The notes: generated by a model from the sequence alone, not told the origin. DNA of 6,475 nt from JACDAL01 sp035646635 (GCA_035646635.1 DASRPA010000252.1:1-6475), one strand, 5' to 3'. Counted from the stretch's first letter, positions 1-6,144 are shown. Numbers and translations: made by a program.

Positions 1-22
1 TGCAACCACGAGCACTGGACCT

Positions 23-43
23 GGAGCGGAGTATGGACGCTCC
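23..43. repeat. Short GC-rich inverted repeat beyond the vapC 3' end
   Basis: GGAGCG (23-28) and CGCTCC (38-43) are perfect complements around a 9-nt loop, about 34 bases past the vapC stop codon. It could act as a weak hairpin for the minus-strand vapBC transcript. There is no T-tract on either side, so I do not call it a terminator. Nothing else is recognisable in 1-76. Confidence 0.2.
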
Positions 44-76
44 CGCTAAGTAGTAGCCCGCTCGAGGAGAGCGTCG

Positions 77-487
77 CTAAGGAAGGAGCTCAAAGGCGCC
101 ACCTGGCAGCGTCCGCAGGGCCCGGAAATGCCGGCCGTCGAGTGTGAGGACGCGGTTGGTGCCGGCTCTCGCTGCGATGACTACGATCGACGCATCGGCA
201 AGTCCGATCCCGAGATCGCGGTAGGCGTTGATCACTTCGATGGCAGCGCGCACGTCCTCCGGCCCGAAGCTCTCCAAGTGGTAGGCACCGTCGGCGACCT
301 GGTCCAGCAGGAGCATCGCCGCCTCGATCCCAATGCGCGTCGAGAGGAGGTAGTCGAGCTCGGCCAAGACGAAGGGCGATAGGAGCAGAGGGCCGGCGTC
401 GGATTCGAGAGCGGCGCGGGCATCTTCGTGACTGTGCTGCGCCGAGTCAAGCGCGGCCAGTAGTCCGCTGGTGTCGAGAACGATCAC
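77..487 (-). CDS. vapC: VapC-family PIN-domain toxin (ribonuclease)
   Basis: This 136-residue protein is a single PIN domain, the usual VapC length. Family knowledge: VapC toxins are Mg2+-dependent endoribonucleases that cleave tRNA or rRNA and are held inactive by the VapB partner. Visible acidic active-site residues are D5 in the N-terminal LDTSG motif, E43 in AELDYLL, D98 in GLADAS and D117 in TLDGRHF, so the catalytic set looks complete. I chose the GTG at 487-485 because the PIN fold begins immediately there and the codon overlaps the upstream vapB stop as GTGA, implying translational coupling. The open frame continues upstream, but that extension is arginine-rich shadow sequence over vapB. 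The RNA target cannot be read from sequence. Confidence 0.93.
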   Translation of the reverse strand: MIVLDTSGLLAALDSAQHSHEDARAALESDAGPLLLSPFVLAELDYLLSTRIGIEAAMLLLDQVADGAYHLESFGPEDVRAAIEVINAYRDLGIGLADASIVVIAARAGTNRVLTLDGRHFRALRTLPGGAFELLP

Positions 488-702
488 TCCCCGAAGCCGG
501 CCAGAGCCTCGTCGACTCGCTCGGCCAAGTCGGGATCGCTGCCGGTGAAGAGGGGCAACTGGGGCCTCGGAGGTGTTCGCTCCTGCACGAGTCGCTCCAC
601 CGCATCGCGGATCAATTGCGCCTCGCTCGTCCCCGAGCTCGAGGCAAGGTGCCGTAGTTGCCGTTTCAATCGCTGAGGCAAGTAGACCGTCGTTTTTACC
701 AT
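484..702 (-). CDS. vapB: VapB-family ribbon-helix-helix antitoxin
   Basis: A 72-residue antitoxin lying directly upstream of vapC and overlapping it by 4 bases. The N-terminal half (residues 1-40) starts MVKTTVYLP and continues through a helix-turn-helix stretch with the pattern of a CopG/Arc-type ribbon-helix-helix DNA-binding domain. The C-terminal tail (about 52-72, with DPDLAERVDEALAGFGE) is the acidic/amphipathic segment that in this family wraps the toxin. Such antitoxins dimerise, repress their own operon and neutralise VapC. The ATG at 702-700 is favoured because the RHH strand begins there. It has no Shine-Dalgarno sequence but has a well-placed -10 box, suggesting leaderless translation. 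A second, truncated copy of the C-terminal tail lies at 2452-2502. Confidence 0.9.
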   Translation of the reverse strand: MVKTTVYLPQRLKRQLRHLASSSGTSEAQLIRDAVERLVQERTPPRPQLPLFTGSDPDLAERVDEALAGFGE

Positions 703-714
703 GAACGTATGGTA
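697..714 (-). promoter_or_regulatory. Probable leaderless vapBC promoter overlapped by an operator-like palindrome
   Basis: On the minus strand TACCAT (714-709) fits the actinobacterial -10 pattern TANNNT. It is followed by exactly 6 bases (ACGTTC) and then the vapB ATG at 702, the spacing expected when transcription starts on the A of the start codon. No ribosome-binding site is present, which fits a leaderless mRNA. The same bases form an inverted repeat, TACCAT (697-702) with ATGGTA (709-714). This covers both the -10 box and the start codon and is a good candidate VapB operator. No convincing -35 is visible: TTGCCC at 734-729 is only 14 bases away. The start-site and operator roles are inference. 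Confidence 0.5.
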
Positions 715-737
715 GCGCATATGGCACAGGGCAAGCC

Positions 738-895
738 CTCTCAACTCGCCGCCACTTTGTCTCCGATAACGACAAGGGCATGTCCCGGTGTTGTTGAGTG
801 TGCTTCCATGTGACCCAAATCCGACGTGGGAAAGCGAGCAGGCGAGGCCGGACCGAGCCTCGGCAGGTCGAAGATCGCAACCCCGCCGGCGTCGA
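738..895 (+). repeat. Diverged direct repeat, copy A (vapB upstream region / decayed GGDEF-EAL gene 5' end)
   Basis: This gene-free stretch between vapB and the SDR matches 2500-2697 in the same orientation, in patches separated by small indels. Shared blocks include CTCCGATAAC (761-770 and 2524-2533), a GTGTGCT block, TGTGACSCAA followed by a GACGTGG block, CGAGGCCGGACCGRGCCTCGG (843-863 and 2630-2650), and GGCGTCGA near the end. In copy B this sequence leads into and encodes the first roughly 35 codons of the GGDEF-EAL protein. Here the corresponding frame is broken by indels and stops, so copy A looks like a dead 5' fragment. Found by eye; identity was not computed. Confidence 0.6.
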
Positions 896-907
896 ACCCT
901 GAACCTC

Positions 908-1651
908 TCAGTCGGCGAGGTACTTCGCCGCCAGCTGCTCGACGGTGCCTTTGGTTCGCATCGTCGTCGAACCAAGCAGCCTTTCGACCGCCTTGAAGTC
1001 CGCTGTCGATCTGGTGGCCAATCTCCTCGAGGACGATCTTGGTTGGCATGTAGGTCGCTGGGTGCAGGCTGTTGACCGTGACTTCGGTGACGGGCACACG
1101 GCCGGCCAGCTCGAAGCCGGACATGATCTGGGCGAGCTTGCTTTGGCCGTAGGCGCGGGTGCCGCTGTAGCCATGCTCGATCATGAGGTCGTCAAAGTCG
1201 AGCGGATGTTGCCCCAGGGAGGCGACGTTGACAACGCGCGCCGGTGGCGAGGCACGGAGCAGCGGAAGCAGCTCTAGGGTGAGCAGAAACCCGGCAAGGT
1301 AGTTCACTGCGAACCGCAGCTCGTGCCCGTCGGGGCTGGTCTGGCGGGTGCGCCCGTCGGGTTGGCCGGCGCCCATGCCGGCATTGCTGACGAATACATC
1401 AAGCCGCTCGGTGCCCGCCCGCACCTCGGCTGCCATCCGGCGGACTTGAGCCAGCTCGGCAAGGTCTGCGAGGACGGTTCGGGGCTTGCCGACGCCGTGG
1501 GTGTCGTGGATGTCATCGGCGTTGCGGGCGAGCCTGCCGGGGTCGCGGCCGTGCAGGATCAGAGTGGCACGTCGGCTGCGAGTCGTTGCGCGAGGGCGCG
1601 GCCATGACCGTCGGTGGCGCCGGTGATGAAGACCGTTGGGTGCTTGGTCAT
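908..1651 (-). pseudogene. Short-chain dehydrogenase/reductase, frameshifted
   Basis: This is an NAD(P)-dependent SDR of the WWOX/retinol-dehydrogenase-like type common in actinobacteria; the substrate is unknown. The ATG at 1651-1649 has a strong ribosome site, AAAGGAG at 1665-1659, 7 bases upstream. Reading requires two corrections: one missing base near 1570/1571 and one extra base near 998-1005. The corrected protein is 247 residues. It has the cofactor glycine motif TGATDGHG (10-17), NAG (90-92) and the catalytic set N117, S145, Y168 and K172 (YGQSK). As it stands the 5' frame stops after about 31 codons, while the conserved middle lies in another frame and the tail (TGA at 910-908) returns to the first. 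The C-terminus is about 30 residues shorter than I expect for this family and ends next to repeat copy A. The indels may be real decay or sequence error. Confidence 0.8.
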
Positions 1652-1693
1652 GTTGCGTCTCCTTTGCTGGGCATCGCGTGCGAGTATGGGGCA

Positions 1694-2373
1694 ATGATCG
1701 GTGTGATTGGCGATTACGACGCGCAGAACCCAACGCACATCGCTACAACCCGAGCGCTTGAAGTGCTGCCGAGAGACACATCGTTCGAATGGATCGCAAC
1801 GGACGAGCTGTCCGGTCGCGTTGGGCGGTTAGACGGGCTTGACGGCTTTCTCGTTGCGCCGGCTAGCCCCTACCGGGACACGAATGCTGTCCTTGAGGTG
1901 ATTCGGTCGGCGCGAGAGCGGGGCGTTCCCCTCCTGGGAACCTGAGGTGGCTTCAGCACATCGTGGTCGAGTATGTGCGCAACGTTCTCGGGTTCCGAGA
2001 CGCAGACCATGAAGAGTCTGCTCCTGGTTCGCCGACCCTGGCCGTGACGGCACTCAGCTGTTCATTGGTAGGGCAAGAGCACGCTGTGCAGCTTGTGGAG
2101 GGCTCCCAAACGCGTTCCTACTATGGCGTAGCCGAGTCGGTCGAGGACTATTACTGCAACTACGGAGTGAATTGCGAATTCGTGCCACTTCTAGAGAGCT
2201 CCGGGCTCGTGGTGGCCGCAAGAGACCGAGCCGGCGACGTCAGGGTCGTGGAAGTACCCGGTCACCCGTTCTTTCTCGGGACGCTGTTCCTTCCGCAAAC
2301 GCGTTCCACGCGAGAGCGTCCGCACCCAATCCTGTCGGCATTCGAGCGCGCGGTCGTGCGGCGCCGGAACTGA
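1694..2373 (+). pseudogene. CTP synthase C-terminal region-related (seleno)protein, in-frame TGA plus a -1 frameshift
   Basis: The protein resembles the class-I glutamine amidotransferase domain of CTP synthase, in the stand-alone family whose nucleophile is Cys or selenocysteine. The start ATG at 1694 begins MIGVIGDYDAQNPTH, the expected N-terminal strand; SD is weak. At residue 84 the codon is TGA (1943-1945) in LGT-U-GGF, exactly the nucleophile-elbow position (LGTCGGFQ in Cys relatives). One base then appears missing around 1952-1955 (expected TTC-CAG for FQ). Beyond it homology continues in the next frame: EYVRNVLG (93-100), YYCNYGVN (153-160) and VPGHPFFLGTLF (188-199), with the probable catalytic His at 191. 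The canonical HPE glutamate is replaced, as I recall for this family. The corrected length is 226 residues. Substrate and reaction are unknown. It is divergent from the SDR, with 42 bases between their starts. Confidence 0.8.
1943..1978 (+). promoter_or_regulatory. In-frame TGA with candidate bacterial SECIS hairpin
   Basis: The TGA at 1943-1945 is followed 10 bases later by a perfect 6-bp inverted repeat: GCACAT (1956-1961) and ATGTGC (1973-1978), with an 11-nt loop, CGTGGTCGAGT. G is the second loop base, 18 bases past the TGA, and GG follows at 1965-1966. From memory, bacterial SECIS elements lie within the coding region with the apical loop roughly 16-37 bases after UGA and a G among the first loop bases, so this is compatible. 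Six base pairs can occur by chance, so family context carries most of the weight. The suspected missing base at 1952-1955 lies between the TGA and the stem. Confidence 0.45.
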
Positions 2374-2378
2374 GCGAG

Positions 2379-2398
2379 GGGGCCCTGCTTCCGGCCCC
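2379..2398 (+). terminator. GC hairpin just after the CTPS-like gene
   Basis: GGGGCC (2379-2384) and GGCCCC (2393-2398) pair perfectly around an 8-nt loop, starting 5 bases after the TGA stop at 2371-2373. No proper T-tract follows. A second weaker inverted repeat, AACCAC (2416-2421) with GTGGTT (2431-2436), lies just downstream. Either could help end the transcript, but a Rho-independent terminator is only a possibility. Confidence 0.3.
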
Positions 2399-2451
2399 GC
2401 CAACCTTGAGCCCCCAACCACCTCACACACGTGGTTACGGCCACAAAGTTC

Positions 2452-2502
2452 GCCCCCGAAGCCGGCCGGAGCCTCGTCGGCGCGCTCGGCTAAGACCGGG
2501 CT
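2452..2502 (-). pseudogene. vapB 3'-end remnant
   Basis: On the minus strand this encodes SPVLAERADEAPAGFGG, matching the VapB tail SDPDLAERVDEALAGFGE (487-540) at both DNA and protein level; the core CCCCGAAGCCGGCC is identical. There is no vapB stop or vapC start after it: the frame simply runs on into unrelated sequence. On its upstream side it is joined directly to sequence matching 738 onward, so the equivalent of 541 to about 737 is missing. That segment holds the RHH domain, the start codon and the promoter. It therefore cannot make an antitoxin. The motif is common in VapB tails, but the adjoining second match argues for a real duplicate. Confidence 0.55.
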
Positions 2503-2697
2503 CCTCAACCTCGCCTCCACTGCCTCCGATAACCGAACAGAGCAGGTCCCCGAGGTCGTGGACTCCGGGCTGGGCAATTCTGGGTGGGTGTGCTCCGTGT
2601 GACGCAATCGGACGTGGTAGGCGAGGAAACGAGGCCGGACCGGGCCTCGGGAGGCGGCGCGCCCTCTGCGAAGAGCGCAAACCCGGCGTCGACCTGG
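2500..2697 (+). repeat. Diverged direct repeat, copy B (leader and 5' end of the GGDEF-EAL gene)
   Basis: This copy matches 738-895 in the same orientation, with roughly 25-base and 10-base extra stretches (near 2555-2580 and 2654-2665). It covers the region upstream of the GGDEF-EAL gene and its first roughly 35 codons. A hairpin-forming block shared by both copies is CGAGGCC (2630-2636) with GGCCTCG (2643-2649), here inside the coding region. Together with the vapB stub at 2452-2502, this copy mirrors the vapB-to-SDR interval with an internal deletion. No clear promoter or Shine-Dalgarno sequence is visible in 2374-2583. Confidence 0.6.
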
Positions 2698-5600
2698 ATC
2701 GCGCTCGCGGTCGCTCTCAACCTCGCGGTGGGAATGGCTTACAGCGTTTTCAGCCTGCGCAGGGACGCCGACGCCTTACGTTCGGCGGTGCTGGACGTGG
2801 CCCGGCTCTCGGAGCAGTCGAGCCGCGTAGACGCGCTTGCGTGGGAGGCGATCGCAAAAGACGGTGAGCGCGCGACACTCGCCGGCGATGTGCGCCGCAC
2901 CGTGGCGCTGCGCCAACAGGCGCTGAGAGAGTTGAGGCGCGATGGAGAGATTGATGATCTTTCTTCGATAGAGGCAGCGGTCGGTCGCCATCAGGCCGTC
3001 ATCGACGACGTGTTAGCGCTCTCAGCAGCGGGCCGCAACAAGCAAGCGCGCGCTCTGGAGGACACGCGCGCCAAACCCGCTCTCGAGGGGCTGCAGCGCG
3101 TCGCCAACCGGGTGGGGGAGTCGTACGAGCGCGCTGCCGCCGGCAGCGCCCGCACGGCGGATATCGAATCTATCGTGATGGTGCTTCTGGGCGCGGCCAC
3201 GGCCGTGCTCCTGTTCAGAAGGTTCGCCTGGGCACAGCGCGCGGGCGAGTTGAAGGCAGCACGTGAGCGCGCCCAGAGTGAGGGGCGCTTTCGCACCCTG
3301 GTGGAGAATGCGTCGGACGTCATCACGGTCATCGACGCCAAGGGAGCCATCCGTTATCAGAGCCCGTCGTTGCAAAGAATGCTGGGCTACTCTCCGGACG
3401 AGCTCTTGGGCCAGACTCTCTCCGTTCTTGTGCACCCAGAGGACATGAAGGAGGGATCGATCCTCGGGTCGGAAATGGTTGCTGTAGGGGCCGTCCGGCG
3501 AGTCCGATGCCGCTTTCGCCACGCCGATGGTACTTACCGATTCGTCGAAAACGTTTGCACAAACCTGCTCGACAACACCGATGTCGCCGGCATCGTTGTA
3601 AACACTCTTGATGTTACCCCGGAAAAGGCGTGGGAGAGTGCGCTGCGAGACTCTGAGGGGATGTTCCGCAACGTCGCGGAGTCCGCCAACGATGCAATTG
3701 TCTCTGCGGATGAAGATGGGGCCATCGTGTTTTGGAACAAAGGTGCTGAGAAGATGTTCGGCTATACGCAGGGTGATGCGCTGGGTCAGTGCCTTACCAT
3801 TCTAATCCCTGAGCGTTATCGCAGCGCCCACACCGCCGGCGTGATGCGGCGGCGCTCGGGAGAGCCATCTCGAATCATGGGACAGTCCCTCGAGCTCGAG
3901 GGACTGCGTAAGGATGGAGAGGAGTTCCCACTGGAGTTGTCGCTTGCAGGCTGGCAGACGGGCGACCAGGCCTTCTCCACCGGCATCATGCGTGACATCA
4001 GCGAGCGGCGGAAGGCGCAGGAGATGTTACGCGAGCGTGAAGAGCAGCTTCGCTATCACGTTGAGCATGTGCCCGCCGTCGTATACAGGTCCGAGATCGG
4101 AGCCGAGGGGCGGTGGCTGTACGTGAGTCCCCAGATCGAGACGCTGCTTGGCTTTTCTCCGGAGGAATGGAAGGCCGATCCGCGCCTGTGGATACAGCGC
4201 GTTCACCCGGACGACCGTGATGCCTGCATGAGTGAGGAAGGGGCTGTCCTGCACACGGTCGACGATAAGCCGGTGGCCACCGAGTACCGCATGATCACAC
4301 GCGACGGTCGCACGATCTGGGTCATCGATGACGCCGCTATCGTCCGGGACGCGCATGGCGTTCCCCTTTACTGGAGCGGAGTGCTCTACGACATCACCGA
4401 TCGCAAGCTGCTCGAGCAGCAACTGGAGCAGCAGGCGTTCAGCGACTCGCTCACCGGACTGGCGAACCGAGCACTGTTTCTCGACCGGGTGGAGCACGCC
4501 CTGGCTCGCGGACGGCGAGACGAAGAGCCGGCCACGGTGATGTTTTTGGATCTCGACGACTTCAAGAACGTGAACGACAGCTTGGGTCACGAGGCGGGGG
4601 ACCAGCTGCTGATGACCGTCGGTGCTCGTCTGCGTTCGTGTCTGCGCCCGGCCGACACCATCGCACGGCTCGGCGGCGACGAGTTCGCCGTCCTGCTGGA
4701 GAGCACATCAGCAGAGGTGGCGACGCCTCTGGCATGGCGCGTTCTGGAGGTCGTCGGGGAGCCGTACTGTGCGGAAGGCAGGGCGCTTGTAGTCCGCGCA
4801 AGCATCGGAATCGAAACCGGTGCTGGCTCCACGCACAGCGCGTCAGAGCTGCTGCGTAACGCCGACGTGGCCATGTACGTCGCCAAGGGCGGCGGGAAGG
4901 CCCGGGTGGCGGTCTTCGATCCTGGAATGCACACTGCCGCGCTGAAGCGTCTGGAGATGAAGGGCGACCTTCAACGGGCGATCACCGAGCAGGAGCTGGT
5001 TCTCTACTACCAGCCGGTTGTCGCCCTTGTGGACGGCACCATCCTGGGCGTGGAAGCGCTCGCTCGCTGGCGGCATCCCCAACACGGGATGGTGCCGCCG
5101 GCCGACTTCATCCCCGTTGCCGAGGACACCGGTCTCATCATCCCGCTGGGAAAATGGGTGCTGGCAGAGGCTTGCCGGCAGGCTGCGCAATGGCAAACAG
5201 AGAGCCCTCGCAGTCCCGCTCTGGGGATGAGCGTCAACGTCTCGACCGTACAGCTTTTTCATGGGGGGCTCGTCGAAGAGGTCGCAGCCGCGCTCGAGGA
5301 CTCCGGGCTTGAACCTCAATCGTTGACTCTCGAGATCACCGAGAGCGGCCTCATGGAAGACAAGGAGGCGGCTATATCAAGGCTCAAAGAGCTCCGGCAA
5401 CTGGGAGTAAGAGTGGCTGTGGACGACTTCGGGACCGGCTACTCGTCCCTCGCCTATCTCAGCACCTTGCCCATCGACGTCCTCAAGATCGACAAGGTGT
5501 TCATCGACGGCGTGGCGCGGGGGCCGGAGGACTCTGCTATCGCCGGTGCGGTGGGAAAGCTCGCCAACGCGCTCGGCTTGGTCCTGGTGGCAGAAGGGAT

Positions 5601-5715
5601 TGAGTTCGAGGAGCAGGTCGAAGCTCTGCTCGCCATGGAGTTCGAGCGCGGCCAGGGCTACTACTACTCGCGGCCCCTGCCGGCGTCAGAGATTCTCTCC
5701 CTGCCCGGTCTCTAG
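2584..5715 (+). CDS. Membrane-anchored PAS-GGDEF-EAL cyclic-di-GMP cyclase/phosphodiesterase
   Basis: A 1043-residue sensor enzyme for cyclic-di-GMP. TM1 spans about 37-57 and TM2 about 195-212. They bracket an alanine-rich helical extracytoplasmic region (58-194) like a four-helix-bundle sensor. Three PAS domains follow: about 230-350, 353-475 and 480-608, the last of PAS_3 type. GGDEF spans about 612-780, with intact GGDEF (697-701) and an I-site RPAD (688-691) five residues before it, implying product feedback. EAL spans about 785-1035: E824-A-L, N885, E917, DDFGTG (D947, D948), K968, E1004 and Q1024. Both active sites therefore look competent; which dominates cannot be told. Starts GTG 2584, 2590 and 2599 are all possible; none has a good ribosome site, and 2599 (MTQSDVV) is attractive because copy A conserves GTGACSCAA. 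It stands alone on its strand. Confidence 0.93.
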   Translation: MGVLRVTQSDVVGEETRPDRASGGGAPSAKSANPASTWIALAVALNLAVGMAYSVFSLRRDADALRSAVLDVARLSEQSSRVDALAWEAIAKDGERATLAGDVRRTVALRQQALRELRRDGEIDDLSSIEAAVGRHQAVIDDVLALSAAGRNKQARALEDTRAKPALEGLQRVANRVGESYERAAAGSARTADIESIVMVLLGAATAVLLFRRFAWAQRAGELKAARERAQSEGRFRTLVENASDVITVIDAKGAIRYQSPSLQRMLGYSPDELLGQTLSVLVHPEDMKEGSILGSEMVAVGAVRRVRCRFRHADGTYRFVENVCTNLLDNTDVAGIVVNTLDVTPEKAWESALRDSEGMFRNVAESANDAIVSADEDGAIVFWNKGAEKMFGYTQGDALGQCLTILIPERYRSAHTAGVMRRRSGEPSRIMGQSLELEGLRKDGEEFPLELSLAGWQTGDQAFSTGIMRDISERRKAQEMLREREEQLRYHVEHVPAVVYRSEIGAEGRWLYVSPQIETLLGFSPEEWKADPRLWIQRVHPDDRDACMSEEGAVLHTVDDKPVATEYRMITRDGRTIWVIDDAAIVRDAHGVPLYWSGVLYDITDRKLLEQQLEQQAFSDSLTGLANRALFLDRVEHALARGRRDEEPATVMFLDLDDFKNVNDSLGHEAGDQLLMTVGARLRSCLRPADTIARLGGDEFAVLLESTSAEVATPLAWRVLEVVGEPYCAEGRALVVRASIGIETGAGSTHSASELLRNADVAMYVAKGGGKARVAVFDPGMHTAALKRLEMKGDLQRAITEQELVLYYQPVVALVDGTILGVEALARWRHPQHGMVPPADFIPVAEDTGLIIPLGKWVLAEACRQAAQWQTESPRSPALGMSVNVSTVQLFHGGLVEEVAAALEDSGLEPQSLTLEITESGLMEDKEAAISRLKELRQLGVRVAVDDFGTGYSSLAYLSTLPIDVLKIDKVFIDGVARGPEDSAIAGAVGKLANALGLVLVAEGIEFEEQVEALLAMEFERGQGYYYSRPLPASEILSLPGL

Positions 5716-5721
5716 ACTCGA

Positions 5722-5750
5722 GCCGCCGTGCTCTCCGCGCCCTCGGTGGC
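5722..5750 (+). terminator. Possible hairpin between convergent genes
   Basis: GCCGCCG (5722-5728) can pair with CGGTGGC (5744-5750) with one G-T wobble across a 15-nt loop, 6 bases after the GGDEF-EAL stop. It sits in the 61-base gap before the 3' end of the convergent DUF4383 gene. No T-run follows on either strand, and the long loop makes it weak. Confidence 0.22.
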
Positions 5751-5776
5751 GAAATAGAGGGAAATCGCGAAGGTCG

Positions 5777-6109
5777 TTAGGTGCAGGAGTTGTCTGGGTT
5801 GGCGAGAGTGTCAATCGAAAGGAACTTCAGCAGCCCTATCGCTCCCAGGACGGTCACGAGGCCGTAGGCCGTCCTGATCGCCAGGCTCACCGCTTTGGCC
5901 GACCGGTGCGCGGGCACCCGCGATCCACGCCGCCCCGATGACAACGTGAACGATGTTGTGCAGGGGGTTGACCCCGAAGATGATCAAGGTGCCGTCCACC
6001 GGCGGCGCCGCGAAATGTCGAAGCCAGTAGCCGCGAAGCCGGCGAGCCCGATGATCAGATAGACGGCCCCCAGCACCAGGCTGAAGACTTGAACCGGAGA
6101 CCTCGACAT
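5777..6109 (-). pseudogene. DUF4383 small membrane protein, frameshifted
   Basis: DUF4383 proteins are small actinobacterial integral membrane proteins of unknown function. The start ATG at 6109-6107 is preferred over the ATG at 6115 because AAGGAG (6122-6117) is 7 bases from the former and only 1 from the latter. Correcting one missing base near 6011-6023 and one extra base near 5901-5906 gives a 110-residue protein. It has hydrophobic segments at about 7-30 (VFSLVLGAVYLIIGLAGFAA), 43-63 (around the family signature NPLHNIVHVVIGAAW) and 75-93 (YGLVTVLGAIGLLKF), and ends NPDNSCT before TAA at 5779-5777. As given, the first frame ends about 42 codons in, in an arginine-rich tail. It is 35 bases downstream of the YqgE gene on the same strand, so probably cotranscribed. 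Confidence 0.75.
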
Positions 6110-6116
6110 CGCCATT

Positions 6117-6122
6117 CTCCTT
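6117..6122 (-). promoter_or_regulatory. Ribosome-binding site deciding the DUF4383 start
   Basis: AAGGAG lies 7 bases before the ATG at 6109 but only 1 base before the ATG at 6115, so it selects the downstream start. Confidence 0.6.
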
Positions 6123-6144
6123 GCTGTCCGCACGGTGGTTGTTT

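Noticed and set aside
77..880. Long minus-strand open frame (267 codons) containing vapC
   Set aside because: Residues before the GTG at 487 are arginine-rich, low in conserved pattern and overlap vapB on the same strand in another frame; the PIN fold starts at 487.
1586..1693. Upstream ATG at 1586 as the start of the CTPS-like protein
   Set aside because: It would lie antisense across the SDR start codon and add a non-homologous 36-residue leader; the conserved N-terminal strand begins at the ATG at 1694.
2427..2432. CACGTG palindrome
   Set aside because: A single six-base palindrome in GC-rich DNA with no second site or promoter context; not enough to call an operator.
2172..2867. Plus-strand 231-codon open frame
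   Set aside because: Arg/Pro-rich composition typical of a GC-rich shadow; it overlaps the 3' end of the CTPS-like gene and the 5' end of the GGDEF-EAL gene with no recognisable domain.
4027..4590. Minus-strand 187-codon open frame inside the GGDEF-EAL gene
   Set aside because: Antisense shadow of a strongly conserved PAS/GGDEF coding region; no domain and no ribosome site seen.
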